Shown here: one piece after another, positions 51,236 through 60,155 of the stretch
Position numbering within the stretch: position 1 is the first letter of the stretch
Layout of the letters: each line of letters starts with the position of its first letter
From: an uncultured Lacinutrix sp.
GTDB taxonomy: Bacteria > Bacteroidota > Bacteroidia > Flavobacteriales > Flavobacteriaceae
DNA length: 64,000 nt
Assembly: GCF_947500605.1 (NCBI RefSeq)
Contig: NZ_CANMSJ010000002.1
Span: 124,001-188,000 of the forward strand
Reading direction: 5' to 3'
The notes under the pieces: generated by a model
Told to the model about the DNA's origin: nothing
The model's database searches: none
Seen by the model: the letters and a program-made list of their open reading frames with translations, nothing else
Translations under genes and position numbers: made by a program

Positions 51236-51826
51236 ATGCTTCAAGAATTATGGTTTAACATACAGTACGGAATCAATCACGTACTAGACATTAATGCTTA
51301 CGATCACGTATTATTTTTAATCGTTTTAACCGTGCCTTATTTATTTAAAGATTGGAAACGCATTTTCATGCTAGTCACAATTTTTACAATAGGCCATACT
51401 TTATCACTTATTCTGTCTACTTACGGAGCAGTTAAGATCTCTGGAAACCTTGTAGAATTTTTAATTCCTATTACTATATTAATTGTAGCTCTTTTTAATG
51501 TCTTCACTTCTGGTAAAGGTGCTCAGAAAGAAAAAATTGGCATACTTTTTATTTCAACGTTGTTTTTTGGGCTTGTACATGGATTAGGCTTTGCTAGAGA
51601 GTTTAAATTACTAGTTGGCGGAGAAGACAACAAGCTCCTAACGCTTCTTGAATTTGCTTTAGGCATAGAAATAGCCCAAGTAATAATAGTATTTATTATT
51701 CTATTTTTAGGCTACATTACGCAAACAGTTTTCAGATTTAACAAACGCGATTGGATAATGGTTGTTTCGGCAATTGTTGTTGGTTTAGTAATACCGATGT
51801 TATTAAATAGCCCTTATATAAAGTAG
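51236..51826 (+). CDS. HupE/UreJ-family membrane protein
   Basis: A 196-residue inner-membrane protein with about six hydrophobic helices. The family pattern HVLDINAYDHVLFLIVLTVPY at the N-terminus with histidine and aspartate, FTIGHTLSLIL, and FGLVHGLGFAREF provide the metal-handling histidines of nickel/cobalt-type HupE proteins. No hydrogenase or urease gene is in view, so substrate and metal are open. It is the first host gene after the integrated element, with a -7-like TATATTTA at 51205-51212. Confidence 0.88.
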   Translation: MLQELWFNIQYGINHVLDINAYDHVLFLIVLTVPYLFKDWKRIFMLVTIFTIGHTLSLILSTYGAVKISGNLVEFLIPITILIVALFNVFTSGKGAQKEKIGILFISTLFFGLVHGLGFAREFKLLVGGEDNKLLTLLEFALGIEIAQVIIVFIILFLGYITQTVFRFNKRDWIMVVSAIVVGLVIPMLLNSPYIK

Positions 51827-51999
51827 GATACGATAAAGTTTTCATAAATCTTCATTAATTGAATTGTAATTAAAATACTAACACGCTATCTTCGTTGTTA
51901 TTAGTGAAATATGCACTATAAATTCTCAATATTTAAGATTTACTCAAATAATTTTTGGGTGCTTTGATATACGTAAGACAAGAAAGACATAAAGTTAAT

Positions 52000-52431
52000 A
52001 TGCCAGAAAACAAACAGTATAAATACGATAAAGCTTATTTAAGAATTGCAAAAGAGTGGGGAAAACTATCTCATTGCGAGCGCAAACAAGTTGGAGCTGT
52101 AATTGTAAAAGGACGCATGATTATTAGCGATGGTTTTAATGGAACTCCTACAGGATTTGAAAACTATTGCGAAGACGACGAAGGTTACACAAAATGGTAT
52201 GTTTTACATGCAGAAGCAAATGCTATTTTAAAAGTTGCATCATCTACACAATCTTGCAAAGGAGCCACATTATACATAACACTATCACCTTGTAAGGAAT
52301 GTAGTAAACTAATACACCAAGCAGGTATAGTTCGTGTAGTTTATCAAGATGGATATAAAGACGATTCTGGTCTTCGTTTTTTAGAAAAAGCAGGCATTGA
52401 AATTGTTCAAATTGAAAATCTAACAGCTTAA
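52000..52431 (+). CDS. Deoxycytidylate (dCMP) deaminase family protein
   Basis: A 143-residue zinc enzyme from the ATG at 52000 (an in-frame TTG at 51955 adds 15 residues and lacks similarity). The zinc site is HAEANAI with Glu as the proton shuttle and the later LSPCKECSK; an N-terminal GKLSHCERKQVGAVIVK fits the dCMP-deaminase group, which makes dUMP for thymidylate synthesis. It lies just before the S41 protease gene. ComE-type dCMP deaminase homologues share the fold, so the name rests on motif spacing. Confidence 0.88.
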   Translation: MPENKQYKYDKAYLRIAKEWGKLSHCERKQVGAVIVKGRMIISDGFNGTPTGFENYCEDDEGYTKWYVLHAEANAILKVASSTQSCKGATLYITLSPCKECSKLIHQAGIVRVVYQDGYKDDSGLRFLEKAGIEIVQIENLTA

Positions 52432-52445
52432 AAAATTTTATACAA

Positions 52446-54050
52446 ATGAAATTGAAAAGAAAATACCTACCTCTACTTCTAGGCGCTGCTATTGCGGTTG
52501 GTATTTTTATAGGCGGTTCTCTAGATTTTAATGATAAATCTGATAGTCTTTTTACATCAAATAGCAAAAAGGACAAACTTAACAGACTTATAGATTATAT
52601 AGACCATGATTATGTTGAAGATGTAAATACCGATAGCATTGTAGACGTTACTGTTAATGGTATTTTAGAAAATCTAGATCCACATTCTGTATACATTCCA
52701 AAAGAAGACATGCAAAGTGTTACCGAAAATATGAAAGGTGATTTTGTAGGCATAGGCATTAGTTTTTATACACACCACGACACTATTACAGTAATTAAAA
52801 CTATAGAAAACGGACCTAGTGAACGTGCAGGACTAAGAGGTGGAGACAGAATAATTACCGCAGATGGCGATTCTATATTTGGACGAGACTTAACAAATGG
52901 CGACTTAGCCAAAAAGCTGAAAGGTAAAAAAAACACAGATGTCACTTTAAAAGTTATTAGAAAAGGAGAAGAAAACCCATTAGAGTTTAAAATAACTAGA
53001 GATAACATTCCAATTGTAAGTGTTGATGCCGCTTACATGCTATCCGAAAATTTAGGCTATATAAAAATTAATCGTTTTGCAGAATCTACTTATAAAGAAT
53101 TTAAAAAAGCATTAACAAAACTTGAAAAGGAAGGAGCCACAGAAATGGTTTTAGACCTTAGAGGAAATCCTGGTGGCTTTTTAGGTATAGCAGAACGTAT
53201 TGTTGATGAGTTTCTTGAAGATGACAAACTCATCCTTTTTACAAAAAACAAAAGAGGTAAGATTGAAAAAAACTTTGCAACCGGAAAAGGCTCTTTTGAA
53301 GATGGACATGTTTATGTTTTAATAGACGAAAACTCAGCATCGGCAAGTGAAATTGTTGCAGGAGCACTACAAGACAATGACAAAGGAACCATTGTTGGTC
53401 GTCGTTCTTACGGAAAAGGACTTGTACAACGCGAAATGCAATTGGGAGATGGAAGCGCAGTAAGACTTACGGTTTCTCGTTATTACACTCCAACTGGTCG
53501 CTCTATCCAGCGCGCTTACGATAAAGGAAACAGAGATTATTTTGACGATTACTACTCTAGAATAGATAGTGGCGAATTATTAGATCCTGAAAAGATTGAA
53601 ATAGCAGATTCTTTAAAATTTACTACTCCAAAAGGAAAAGTGGTTTATGGTGGTGGTGGCATAATACCAGATGTTTTTGTACCACTAGACGAAGGCATGC
53701 AAAATGAGACTATAACATTTTTAGACCGCAGAGGTTTTATAAGAAGTTTCGTTTTCGAACAGTTAGAAAAAGACCGAACCATCTACAAAGACATCTCTAA
53801 AGAAGACTTTTTAATTAATTTTGAAATTACAGATGAAGTGGTTGAAGATTTTCAAGATTATTTAAATGAAAAACGAAACACTAACATTGTTTTTATTGTT
53901 TACAAGGCAGAAATGAAACAATATCTTAAAGCAGCATTTGCAGATCAACTTTTTGGAAATGGCACATACGAAGAAGTCATTAACCAAAAGGATATTATGA
54001 TAAACGAAGTTATAAACTTGAGTTTAAATAAAGATTTTACAGAAGATTAG
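52446..54050 (+). CDS. S41-family C-terminal processing peptidase (CtpA-like)
   Basis: A 534-residue periplasmic serine protease. A signal anchor (about 8-25), a CtpA N-terminal helical region, a PDZ domain (about 95-175 with GLRGGDRIITADGDS), and the S41 core with LDLRGNPGG, the nucleophile in ENSASASEIVAGAL (Ser) and the general-base Lys in GRRSYGKGLVQ. It trims proteins at C-termini, for example in envelope quality control. It follows the dCMP deaminase by 14 bp, probably in one transcript. Confidence 0.94.
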   Translation: MKLKRKYLPLLLGAAIAVGIFIGGSLDFNDKSDSLFTSNSKKDKLNRLIDYIDHDYVEDVNTDSIVDVTVNGILENLDPHSVYIPKEDMQSVTENMKGDFVGIGISFYTHHDTITVIKTIENGPSERAGLRGGDRIITADGDSIFGRDLTNGDLAKKLKGKKNTDVTLKVIRKGEENPLEFKITRDNIPIVSVDAAYMLSENLGYIKINRFAESTYKEFKKALTKLEKEGATEMVLDLRGNPGGFLGIAERIVDEFLEDDKLILFTKNKRGKIEKNFATGKGSFEDGHVYVLIDENSASASEIVAGALQDNDKGTIVGRRSYGKGLVQREMQLGDGSAVRLTVSRYYTPTGRSIQRAYDKGNRDYFDDYYSRIDSGELLDPEKIEIADSLKFTTPKGKVVYGGGGIIPDVFVPLDEGMQNETITFLDRRGFIRSFVFEQLEKDRTIYKDISKEDFLINFEITDEVVEDFQDYLNEKRNTNIVFIVYKAEMKQYLKAAFADQLFGNGTYEEVINQKDIMINEVINLSLNKDFTED

Positions 54051-54080
54051 TTTTATTCCTTTGTAAGCACACAAGAATAC

Positions 54081-54683
54081 TTAGTGCTTATCGTGAACTT
54101 TAGTCTGTTTACCGTTATTCCAAAGTGTTAGAATATCTGTAGCAACATGCGCTCCACTACCAGAAGCTATTGCAAATTGACTACGCCAACCAGCCAAAGT
54201 ACCAGCTACATATAAATTATCATCAATTAAATGATCTGTATTTTCTAACCAAATTCTATCCTTTTCTATTGCTGCTCTTGGGTGTGGTTTTATATAATCT
54301 TCTAAACCATCAATATTAAGTAAATTAGTGTAACCAACCGCAACAACAACACGCTTAGTATTGTATACTTTTTTATTAGTCGTAACTAAAAAACCTTCTG
54401 TTGTTTTAGAAATCCCATTTACTTTTTCATTTTCAATTTGAAGTACTTCAGGATACAATTGTGTTAATTGCTGTACACCTTCAATTAAAATGTCCTTACC
54501 CAATGTACCAGGTTTTAATCCTAACACATTATTAAACAAAGCATTTTGTAAATGAGAGCTTTTTTGATGCGTAATAATAGCTACCTTCCTACCTTCAGCA
54601 AATGGCTTTTTTAAACCAGAACCCAAAACTAAAGCACAAGACAAACCTGCCGCACCACCACCAATAATGAGAGTATCTAGCAT
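54081..54683 (-). CDS. Short FAD-dependent oxidoreductase (thioredoxin-reductase-like)
   Basis: A 200-residue flavoprotein. The FAD dinucleotide motif LIIGGGAAGLSCALVLG stands at about 4-20 and the distal FAD motif LYVAGTLAGWRSQFAIASGSG at about 155-178. It lacks the CxxC redox pair and the whole NADPH domain of thioredoxin reductases (about 310 residues). Such reduced forms occur in Bacteroidota; the electron donor and substrate are unknown. The start codon overlaps the stop of the 65-residue membrane protein by one base (TAATG), implying translational coupling. Confidence 0.85.
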   Translation of the reverse strand: MLDTLIIGGGAAGLSCALVLGSGLKKPFAEGRKVAIITHQKSSHLQNALFNNVLGLKPGTLGKDILIEGVQQLTQLYPEVLQIENEKVNGISKTTEGFLVTTNKKVYNTKRVVVAVGYTNLLNIDGLEDYIKPHPRAAIEKDRIWLENTDHLIDDNLYVAGTLAGWRSQFAIASGSGAHVATDILTLWNNGKQTKVHDKH

Positions 54684-54880
54684 TAGCCTTTGCTTTTTTC
54701 TTCAATTTTTTTAGAAATTCTTAAAACCTGAAGCAATAAGATTGCACAAAGTGCAGCTACAATAGTAATTACAGCAATCATGCTTTCATCTTTAAAAAAC
54801 CCTTGAAAATCTAGTTTTGTAGCATTGTAAATTATTAATCCTACTGCAACAATATTAAGTATAAGTGTAAATATTTTCAT
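54683..54880 (-). CDS. Small two-helix membrane protein
   Basis: A 65-residue protein with two hydrophobic helices (about 3-20 and 33-52) and a charged C-terminal KKIEEKSKG tail. It starts 9 bp past the marC stop and its own stop overlaps the oxidoreductase start, so marC, this gene and the oxidoreductase look like one operon. No family recognised. Confidence 0.75.
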   Translation of the reverse strand: MKIFTLILNIVAVGLIIYNATKLDFQGFFKDESMIAVITIVAALCAILLLQVLRISKKIEEKSKG

Positions 54881-54889
54881 AATACAAAT

Positions 54890-55471
54890 CTAAGCAAAAA
54901 GAATCTTAACGTTATGAGCAAATAGCTTAATTGAAATAGCCAATAATATAACTCCAAATACTTTTCTAATAATACTTATTCCGTTTTGTCCTATAAAACG
55001 CTCTATTCTACTAGATGTTTTTAAAACAATATAAATTAAAAGAACATTCAATAATACTGCAATAATAATATTACTTATTTCGTATTCTGCTCTAAGCGAT
55101 AATAGCGTTGTTAAACTTCCAGGACCGGCAATTAATGGAAAAGCTAACGGAAATACAGAGGCCGTCATTGGGTTAGTATCTTCTTCCTTATATAAGGTAA
55201 TACCTAAAATCATTTCTAAGGCAATAAAAAACAAAATAAAAGATCCAGCAACCGCAAAAGAGCTAACATCTATACCAATTAAATTTAATATGCTTTTTCC
55301 TAAAAATAAAAATGCAATTAATATTACTCCAGCAATAATTGAAGCCTTTTCACTTTGTATGTGACCCGCTTTTTTACGTAAGTCTATAATAATAGGAATG
55401 TTACCTACAACATCTATTACAGCAAACAGTACCATAAATACTGTAAATATTTCTTTAAAATCCAAACTCAT
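54890..55471 (-). CDS. MarC-family membrane protein
   Basis: A 193-residue inner-membrane protein with six hydrophobic helices. The MarC pattern is evident: FAVIDVVGNIPIIIDLRK at the start, ALEMILGIT, and FPLAFPLIAGPGSLTTL in the middle. The family was once linked to multiple-antibiotic resistance, but its function remains unsettled. It heads the operon with the small membrane protein and the flavoprotein and is divergent from DUF3109. Confidence 0.92.
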   Translation of the reverse strand: MSLDFKEIFTVFMVLFAVIDVVGNIPIIIDLRKKAGHIQSEKASIIAGVILIAFLFLGKSILNLIGIDVSSFAVAGSFILFFIALEMILGITLYKEEDTNPMTASVFPLAFPLIAGPGSLTTLLSLRAEYEISNIIIAVLLNVLLIYIVLKTSSRIERFIGQNGISIIRKVFGVILLAISIKLFAHNVKILFA

Positions 55472-55585
55472 AACTAAATTTCTTAAATTTTCGGCAAAAG
55501 TACTCCTTAATAAAAGAATTTCAAGATTAAATTAATGTTAAATTATAGTTGGAATTTAATATCTTAAAATTGAAGAATTTCGTCT

Positions 55586-55593
55586 TATCTTTG
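55586..55593 (+). promoter_or_regulatory. -7 promoter element of the DUF3109 gene
   Basis: TATCTTTG matches TAnnTTTG exactly, 25 bp before the start codon at 55619. Confidence 0.6.
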
Positions 55594-55618
55594 TATTCCA
55601 TTCGAGTTTAAATTAAGT

Positions 55619-56185
55619 ATGTTTCAAATAGGAAAAACAATAGTATCAGAGTCTATTATAGAAAACGATTTTGTTTGTAATTTATCAGCATGTAAAGGTG
55701 CTTGTTGTATTGATGGCGACGCTGGAGCGCCTTTAACAGAAGAAGAAGCGGGAATTCTTGAAGATATCTACCCAAAAGTAAAACCATTTTTAAGACAAGA
55801 AGGAATTGATGCTATCGAAGCACAAGGCACTTCTATTGTAGCCGATTTTGGAGAACTAGAAACGCCCTTAATTAACGGAGCAGATTGTGCATACGTTATT
55901 TTCGATGAGAAAAAGACTGCATTATGTGCTATAGAAGAAGCCTACAATCAAGGAGAAATAACATGGAAAAAACCCGTCTCTTGCCACTTATACCCTATTA
56001 GAATAAAAGAATACACAGAGTTTTCTGCTGTTAATTACGATAAATGGGAAATCTGCGACGACGCTTGCAGCCTAGGTAAAGAACTTCAAGTACCAGTTTA
56101 CAAATTTGTAAAAGAAGCATTGGTTAGAAAATTTGGTGAAGATTGGTACACCGAATTAGAAAAAGTTGCAGAAACAATGAAATAG
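55619..56185 (+). CDS. DUF3109 family cysteine-rich protein
   Basis: A 188-residue cytoplasmic protein with clustered cysteines typical of the DUF3109/YkgJ type of zinc- or iron-binding proteins: FVCNLSACKGACCIDGDAGAP at about residues 20-40, DCAYVIF, ALCAIEEAY, CHLYPIRI and ICDDACSLG. The spacing suggests a metal cluster. The function is unknown. It is monocistronic and precedes the long regulatory region before nrdB. Confidence 0.9.
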   Translation: MFQIGKTIVSESIIENDFVCNLSACKGACCIDGDAGAPLTEEEAGILEDIYPKVKPFLRQEGIDAIEAQGTSIVADFGELETPLINGADCAYVIFDEKKTALCAIEEAYNQGEITWKKPVSCHLYPIRIKEYTEFSAVNYDKWEICDDACSLGKELQVPVYKFVKEALVRKFGEDWYTELEKVAETMK

Positions 56186-56951
56186 TTACTTTACTATTTT
56201 AATACTACACTAACCTTTAGTTGTTCTTTTTAATAACGCCTTAATCAATTACCTCCTTTTATTAAAATTTCTGAAGCATTAAACTAAAGATTCCTGATTT
56301 ACTCTCGACTTTTTAGTTTATAAATAATCTTGTTATATATACTTTTTCTAATATTCAAAATAGACTTGTATTATCCAATTCTATAACTAAAATAAATACT
56401 TTATTCTTTAAGTAATTAAAATTTAAATCTTAAATAAGATAGTAAAGATTTGCTTAGTGAATTTTAAAATAAAATCAATAAATAATCTCACTTTTTTTCA
56501 AAAAATTAAAACATTTTACATCACTATTTTTTTTATTAAAAACAGGCGTTTTATTTATTTTTGTTTTTTCAAAAAACCCTTATTTCATTGCTTGTAGGCC
56601 GATATTCGTGTTTTTAAATTTCTATTAATCAGTTAATTATGTAAGCGATCTGTAATTCGCTGAAAAACAAGGCAGACACTACGTTGTTAAAAACTTGTTG
56701 ACAACGTTTACAAGATAGTCTTTCATTTTCGGGTACAATTGTCAATCTTTGTTGAGTACAAAATGAAGTCGATTTTTTGTTGTCTTAAACTCTTTAAAAA
56801 GAGAAACAATAAATCCTTTTTTTTTTAAAACACAAGTCCTTTTTGTTACCTAAATATAAGAGGAGAAAAATATAACACGTTTTTACAGTTTTACTAAATA
56901 TTTTTTGGATGATGTACATCCAATAAACAACTAGCTATTTGATTGAAATTT
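56186..56951. promoter_or_regulatory. Long AT-rich control region upstream of nrdB
   Basis: About 765 bp with no supported gene. Features seen: ACGTTGT (56681-56687) inverted against ACAACGT (56701-56707); CTTGT (56694) inverted against ACAAG (56710); direct GTACAA at 56733 and 56756; a -7-like box AATCTTTG at 56744-56751; and a perfect inverted repeat TTGGATG/CATCCAA at 56905-56923, 28 bp before the start codon. A start at about 56757 would give a ~195-nt leader. I see no NrdR box with the textbook sequence and no known riboswitch. Confidence 0.5.
56905..56923. promoter_or_regulatory. Inverted repeat just upstream of nrdB
   Basis: TTGGATG and CATCCAA flank ATGTA, giving a 7-bp perfect stem in the presumed leader, 28 bp before the ATG at 56952. 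Confidence 0.45.
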
Positions 56952-58226
56952 ATGGAAATTACACAAATTATAAAAAGAGATTACGAAACAACTCCTTTTG
57001 TTTTAAATAAAATCTCTAACGCTATAGAAAAAGCAATGCTTTCTGTAGGCAATGGAACTAAAGAAGATGCTCATGAGATTTCTTCTAACGTTTTAAAAGC
57101 ATTAATAAGCAGAAAGGAAGAGGATAGTAAATACTTGCCAACTGTAGAACAGGTACAAGATCTTGTTGAAGATAAATTAATGGAGAGCGCATTTCACGAT
57201 GTGGCTAAAGCCTATATTTTATATAGAGATGAGCAAACAAGAAATAGAAAGACAAATATTTTTGAAAAAAGAATAAACTTAAAGCCTTACGAATATCCAG
57301 CTCTTAACGAGTATGTAGATGCTATTAGACACTCTTACTGGATTCATTCTGAATTTAACTTTACAAGTGATATTCAAGATTTTAAAACAAAACTTACTAT
57401 AGTAGAACAAAACGCTATTAAAAACACAATGCTTGCAATTTCTCAAATAGAAGTTGCAGTAAAAAGTTTTTGGGGCGACTTGTATAACAAAATGCCTAAA
57501 CCAGAAATAGGATCTGTAGGTGCTACTTTCGCCGAAAGTGAAGTTAGGCATCATGATGCTTATTCGCATTTGTTAGAGATTTTAGGACTAAACAACGAAT
57601 TTAAAAACCTAAAAAAGAAACCGGTAATAATGCGTCGTGTTCAATATTTAGAAACAGCATTAAAAAACGCGAAAAGCGAAGACAATAAAGAATTTTCAGA
57701 ATCTATTTTGTTATTCTCTCTATTTATAGAGCACGTGTCTTTATTTTCTCAGTTTTTAATAATCATGGCTTTCAACAAGCATAAAAACATGCTTAAAGGT
57801 GTATCTAATGTTGTTGAGGCAACATCTAAAGAAGAACAGATTCACGGTGATTTTGGAATCGATATTCTTAAAATAATAAAAGAAGAAAACCCAACATGGT
57901 TTGATGCAGAACATGCAGCTCAAGTACAAGAACTATGTAAAGAAGCATTCGAATCTGAAAGTAATATTGTAGACTGGATTTTCGAAGCTGGAGAATTAGA
58001 TTTCTTACCAAAAGATGTTATTAACGAGTTCCTTAAAAATCGTTTTAATAATTCTTTAGAAAGTATTGGAATTGGAAAAGTATTTGAAGTAGATGAAACA
58101 TTAATTGCAAAAACCGAATGGTTTGATGACGAGATAATTGGAACTAAACATGGAGATTTCTTTGTTAAGCGATCAATAAACTATAGTAAAAGAACAAAAA
58201 GTATAACTAGCGACGACCTATTTTAA
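56952..58226 (+). CDS. nrdB: Ribonucleotide reductase class I, small (radical) subunit with N-terminal ATP-cone
   Basis: A 424-residue beta subunit that stores the radical for deoxynucleotide synthesis. Residues about 1-95 form an ATP-cone (EITQIIKRDYETTPFVLNKI, VQDLVEDKLMES), a regulatory domain normally found on the large subunit. The ferritin-like core follows with the metal ligands in AESEVRHHDAYSHLL (ExxH, Tyr four residues on) and EEQIHGDFG. Known for flavobacterial class I enzymes (Leeuwenhoekiella NrdB): dATP binding to this cone switches oligomer state. I start at the ATG 56952; a TTG at 56943 is the alternative. nrdA starts 1 bp after its stop. Confidence 0.95.
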   Translation: MEITQIIKRDYETTPFVLNKISNAIEKAMLSVGNGTKEDAHEISSNVLKALISRKEEDSKYLPTVEQVQDLVEDKLMESAFHDVAKAYILYRDEQTRNRKTNIFEKRINLKPYEYPALNEYVDAIRHSYWIHSEFNFTSDIQDFKTKLTIVEQNAIKNTMLAISQIEVAVKSFWGDLYNKMPKPEIGSVGATFAESEVRHHDAYSHLLEILGLNNEFKNLKKKPVIMRRVQYLETALKNAKSEDNKEFSESILLFSLFIEHVSLFSQFLIIMAFNKHKNMLKGVSNVVEATSKEEQIHGDFGIDILKIIKEENPTWFDAEHAAQVQELCKEAFESESNIVDWIFEAGELDFLPKDVINEFLKNRFNNSLESIGIGKVFEVDETLIAKTEWFDDEIIGTKHGDFFVKRSINYSKRTKSITSDDLF

Positions 58227-58227
58227 T

Positions 58228-60021
58228 ATGAGCAACGAAACGAAACAAAATACAGAGGCAAATTTAGGCCAAGACACAAAATCATCAAATTATGATGAAT
58301 TAATTAACGCTAGAAAAGAAACTATAAAAGAAGCTACTAAACAACCTGAGATTAAATGGTTGACAGAAAATAGCCGTAAATTCCTAGCTTCAGGATATTT
58401 AACAGGTGACACAACACCAGAAGAACGTATTAGAGAAATTGCAGAAAATGCAGAGTCTATTTTAAAAATAGATGGTTTTGCCGATAAGTTTTATGGCTAT
58501 ATGGCAGAAGGCTATTACTCATTAGCATCACCAGTTTGGTCTAACTTTGGAAAAAGAAGAGGTTTACCAATTAGTTGCTTTGGTTCGCATATAGACGATG
58601 ACATGGGAGATATTCTATACACACAGTCTGAAGTAGGTATGATGTCTAAATTAGGAGGTGGTACTTCTGGTTACTTTGGTAAATTACGTCATAGAGGTGC
58701 TCCTGTAAAAAATAACGGAGAATCTTCTGGAGCTGTACATATTATGCAACTGTTTGAAAAAATGGTAGATGTGGTAAGCCAAGGTTCTGTAAGAAGAGGT
58801 CGTTTTTCACCATACTTACCAATAGAACATGCAGATATTCACGAGTTTTTAGAAATAGGAACAGAAGGAAACCCAATACAAGAGTTAACACATGGTGTAA
58901 CTGTTGGAAACGATTGGATGCAAGAAATGATCGATGGTGATCAAGATAAAAGAGCCATTTGGGCAAAAGTATTACAACGTAGAGGAGAGATAGGTTATCC
59001 TTATATTTTCTTTAGAGATAATGCTAACAATACAGCACCAGATGTGTATCAAGATAAGAATCATGAAATCTACGCAAGTAATTTATGTTCGGAAATCATG
59101 TTACCAACAAACGACAGATGGTCTTTTGTATGTGTATTATCTTCAATAAACGTATTACACTACGATAAGTGGAAAGATACAGATGCAGTAGAAACTATGG
59201 TACAGTTTTTAGATGCCGTTTTAGAAGAGTTTATTACTAAGTTAGAAGATTATAGAGATTCGGATAGTAGAGACGATAGGCAAACATTCATGTTCATGGA
59301 AAAAGCTTATAACTTCTCTAAAGAAAATAGAGCTTTAGGTTTAGGTGCTTTAGGATGGCACTCTCTATTACAGTCTAAAATGTTGCCTTTTGACAGTCAA
59401 GAAGCATTTAATTTAAATAGTGAAATATTTAAAACCATTGAAGAGAAATCTAACAAAGCATCTCAAGAGTTAGCTAAGTTATTTGGTGAGCCAGAAGTAT
59501 TAAAAGGATACGGAAGACGTAATACTACATTAAATGCTGTAGCACCAACAACATCTTCTGCTTTTATTTTAGGACAAGTATCTCAAGGTATCGAGCCAAT
59601 TTGGTCTAACTGTTATGTAAAAGATATTGCAAAAATTAAAACGACTATTAAAAATCCATTTTTAGTAGAGCTTTTAAAAGAAAAAGGATTAAATACTGTA
59701 GATACTTGGAAGAGTATTCGTGATTATGATGGTTCTGTACAGCATTTAGAAGGACTTACAGATCAAGAAAAAGATGTATTTAAAACCTATTCTGAAATAG
59801 ATCAAATGACATTAATCTATCAAGCTGCAAATAGACAAAACCATATAGATCAAGGACAATCCTTAAACATAATGGTACATCCAGATATGCCAGTTAAAGA
59901 GATTAACAATATTTATGTTACAGCATGGAAATTAGGAGTTAAATCTCTGTATTATCAACACAGTATGAATGCAGCTCAGAAATTCAAGCAAAAGAAAGAG
60001 TGTGCTAGTTGTGAAGGATAA
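58228..60021 (+). CDS. nrdA: Ribonucleotide reductase class I, large (catalytic) subunit lacking an ATP-cone
   Basis: A 597-residue catalytic subunit that reduces ribonucleoside diphosphates. The 10-stranded barrel core is visible: SPVWSNFGKRRGLPISCFGSH with the first active-site cysteine, NLCSEIMLP with the radical cysteine, RRNTTLNAVAPTTSSAFILG and a C-terminal tail ECASCEG with the redox cysteine pair. It is much shorter than E. coli NrdA (about 760) because it lacks the N-terminal ATP-cone, consistent with regulation through NrdB. Directly joined to nrdB and closed by a strong terminator. Confidence 0.96.
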   Translation: MSNETKQNTEANLGQDTKSSNYDELINARKETIKEATKQPEIKWLTENSRKFLASGYLTGDTTPEERIREIAENAESILKIDGFADKFYGYMAEGYYSLASPVWSNFGKRRGLPISCFGSHIDDDMGDILYTQSEVGMMSKLGGGTSGYFGKLRHRGAPVKNNGESSGAVHIMQLFEKMVDVVSQGSVRRGRFSPYLPIEHADIHEFLEIGTEGNPIQELTHGVTVGNDWMQEMIDGDQDKRAIWAKVLQRRGEIGYPYIFFRDNANNTAPDVYQDKNHEIYASNLCSEIMLPTNDRWSFVCVLSSINVLHYDKWKDTDAVETMVQFLDAVLEEFITKLEDYRDSDSRDDRQTFMFMEKAYNFSKENRALGLGALGWHSLLQSKMLPFDSQEAFNLNSEIFKTIEEKSNKASQELAKLFGEPEVLKGYGRRNTTLNAVAPTTSSAFILGQVSQGIEPIWSNCYVKDIAKIKTTIKNPFLVELLKEKGLNTVDTWKSIRDYDGSVQHLEGLTDQEKDVFKTYSEIDQMTLIYQAANRQNHIDQGQSLNIMVHPDMPVKEINNIYVTAWKLGVKSLYYQHSMNAAQKFKQKKECASCEG

Positions 60022-60052
60022 TTAGTAAGATTTTTATTGAAATTAAATATAG

Positions 60053-60090
60053 AAGTGCCTTGATAAAGATTTTTCAAGGCACTTTTTTTT
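60053..60090 (+). terminator. Terminator of the nrdBA operon
   Basis: An 11-bp perfect stem (AAGTGCCTTGA / TCAAGGCACTT), 10-nt loop, followed by a run of Ts, 32 bp past the nrdA stop. Confidence 0.92.
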
Positions 60091-60106
60091 GCGTTTAAAC
60101 TGAATT

Positions 60107-60136
60107 AAAAAAGCATCCTAATAAGGGTGCTTTTTT
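60107..60136. terminator. Bidirectional terminator of the convergent 340-aa gene
   Basis: AAAAAAGCATCC / GGGTGCTTTTTT arms (one G-U pair) with a 6-nt loop, and T runs on both strands, 20 bp from the stop at 60156. Confidence 0.85.
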
Positions 60137-60155
60137 ATATGTAATAACAACAAGA

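Noticed and set aside
54070-54107. AAGCAC/GTGCTT hairpin between the S41 protease and flavoprotein genes
   Set aside because: Six-bp stem with a long loop and no T run; it overlaps the end of the flavoprotein gene, so termination is unsupported.
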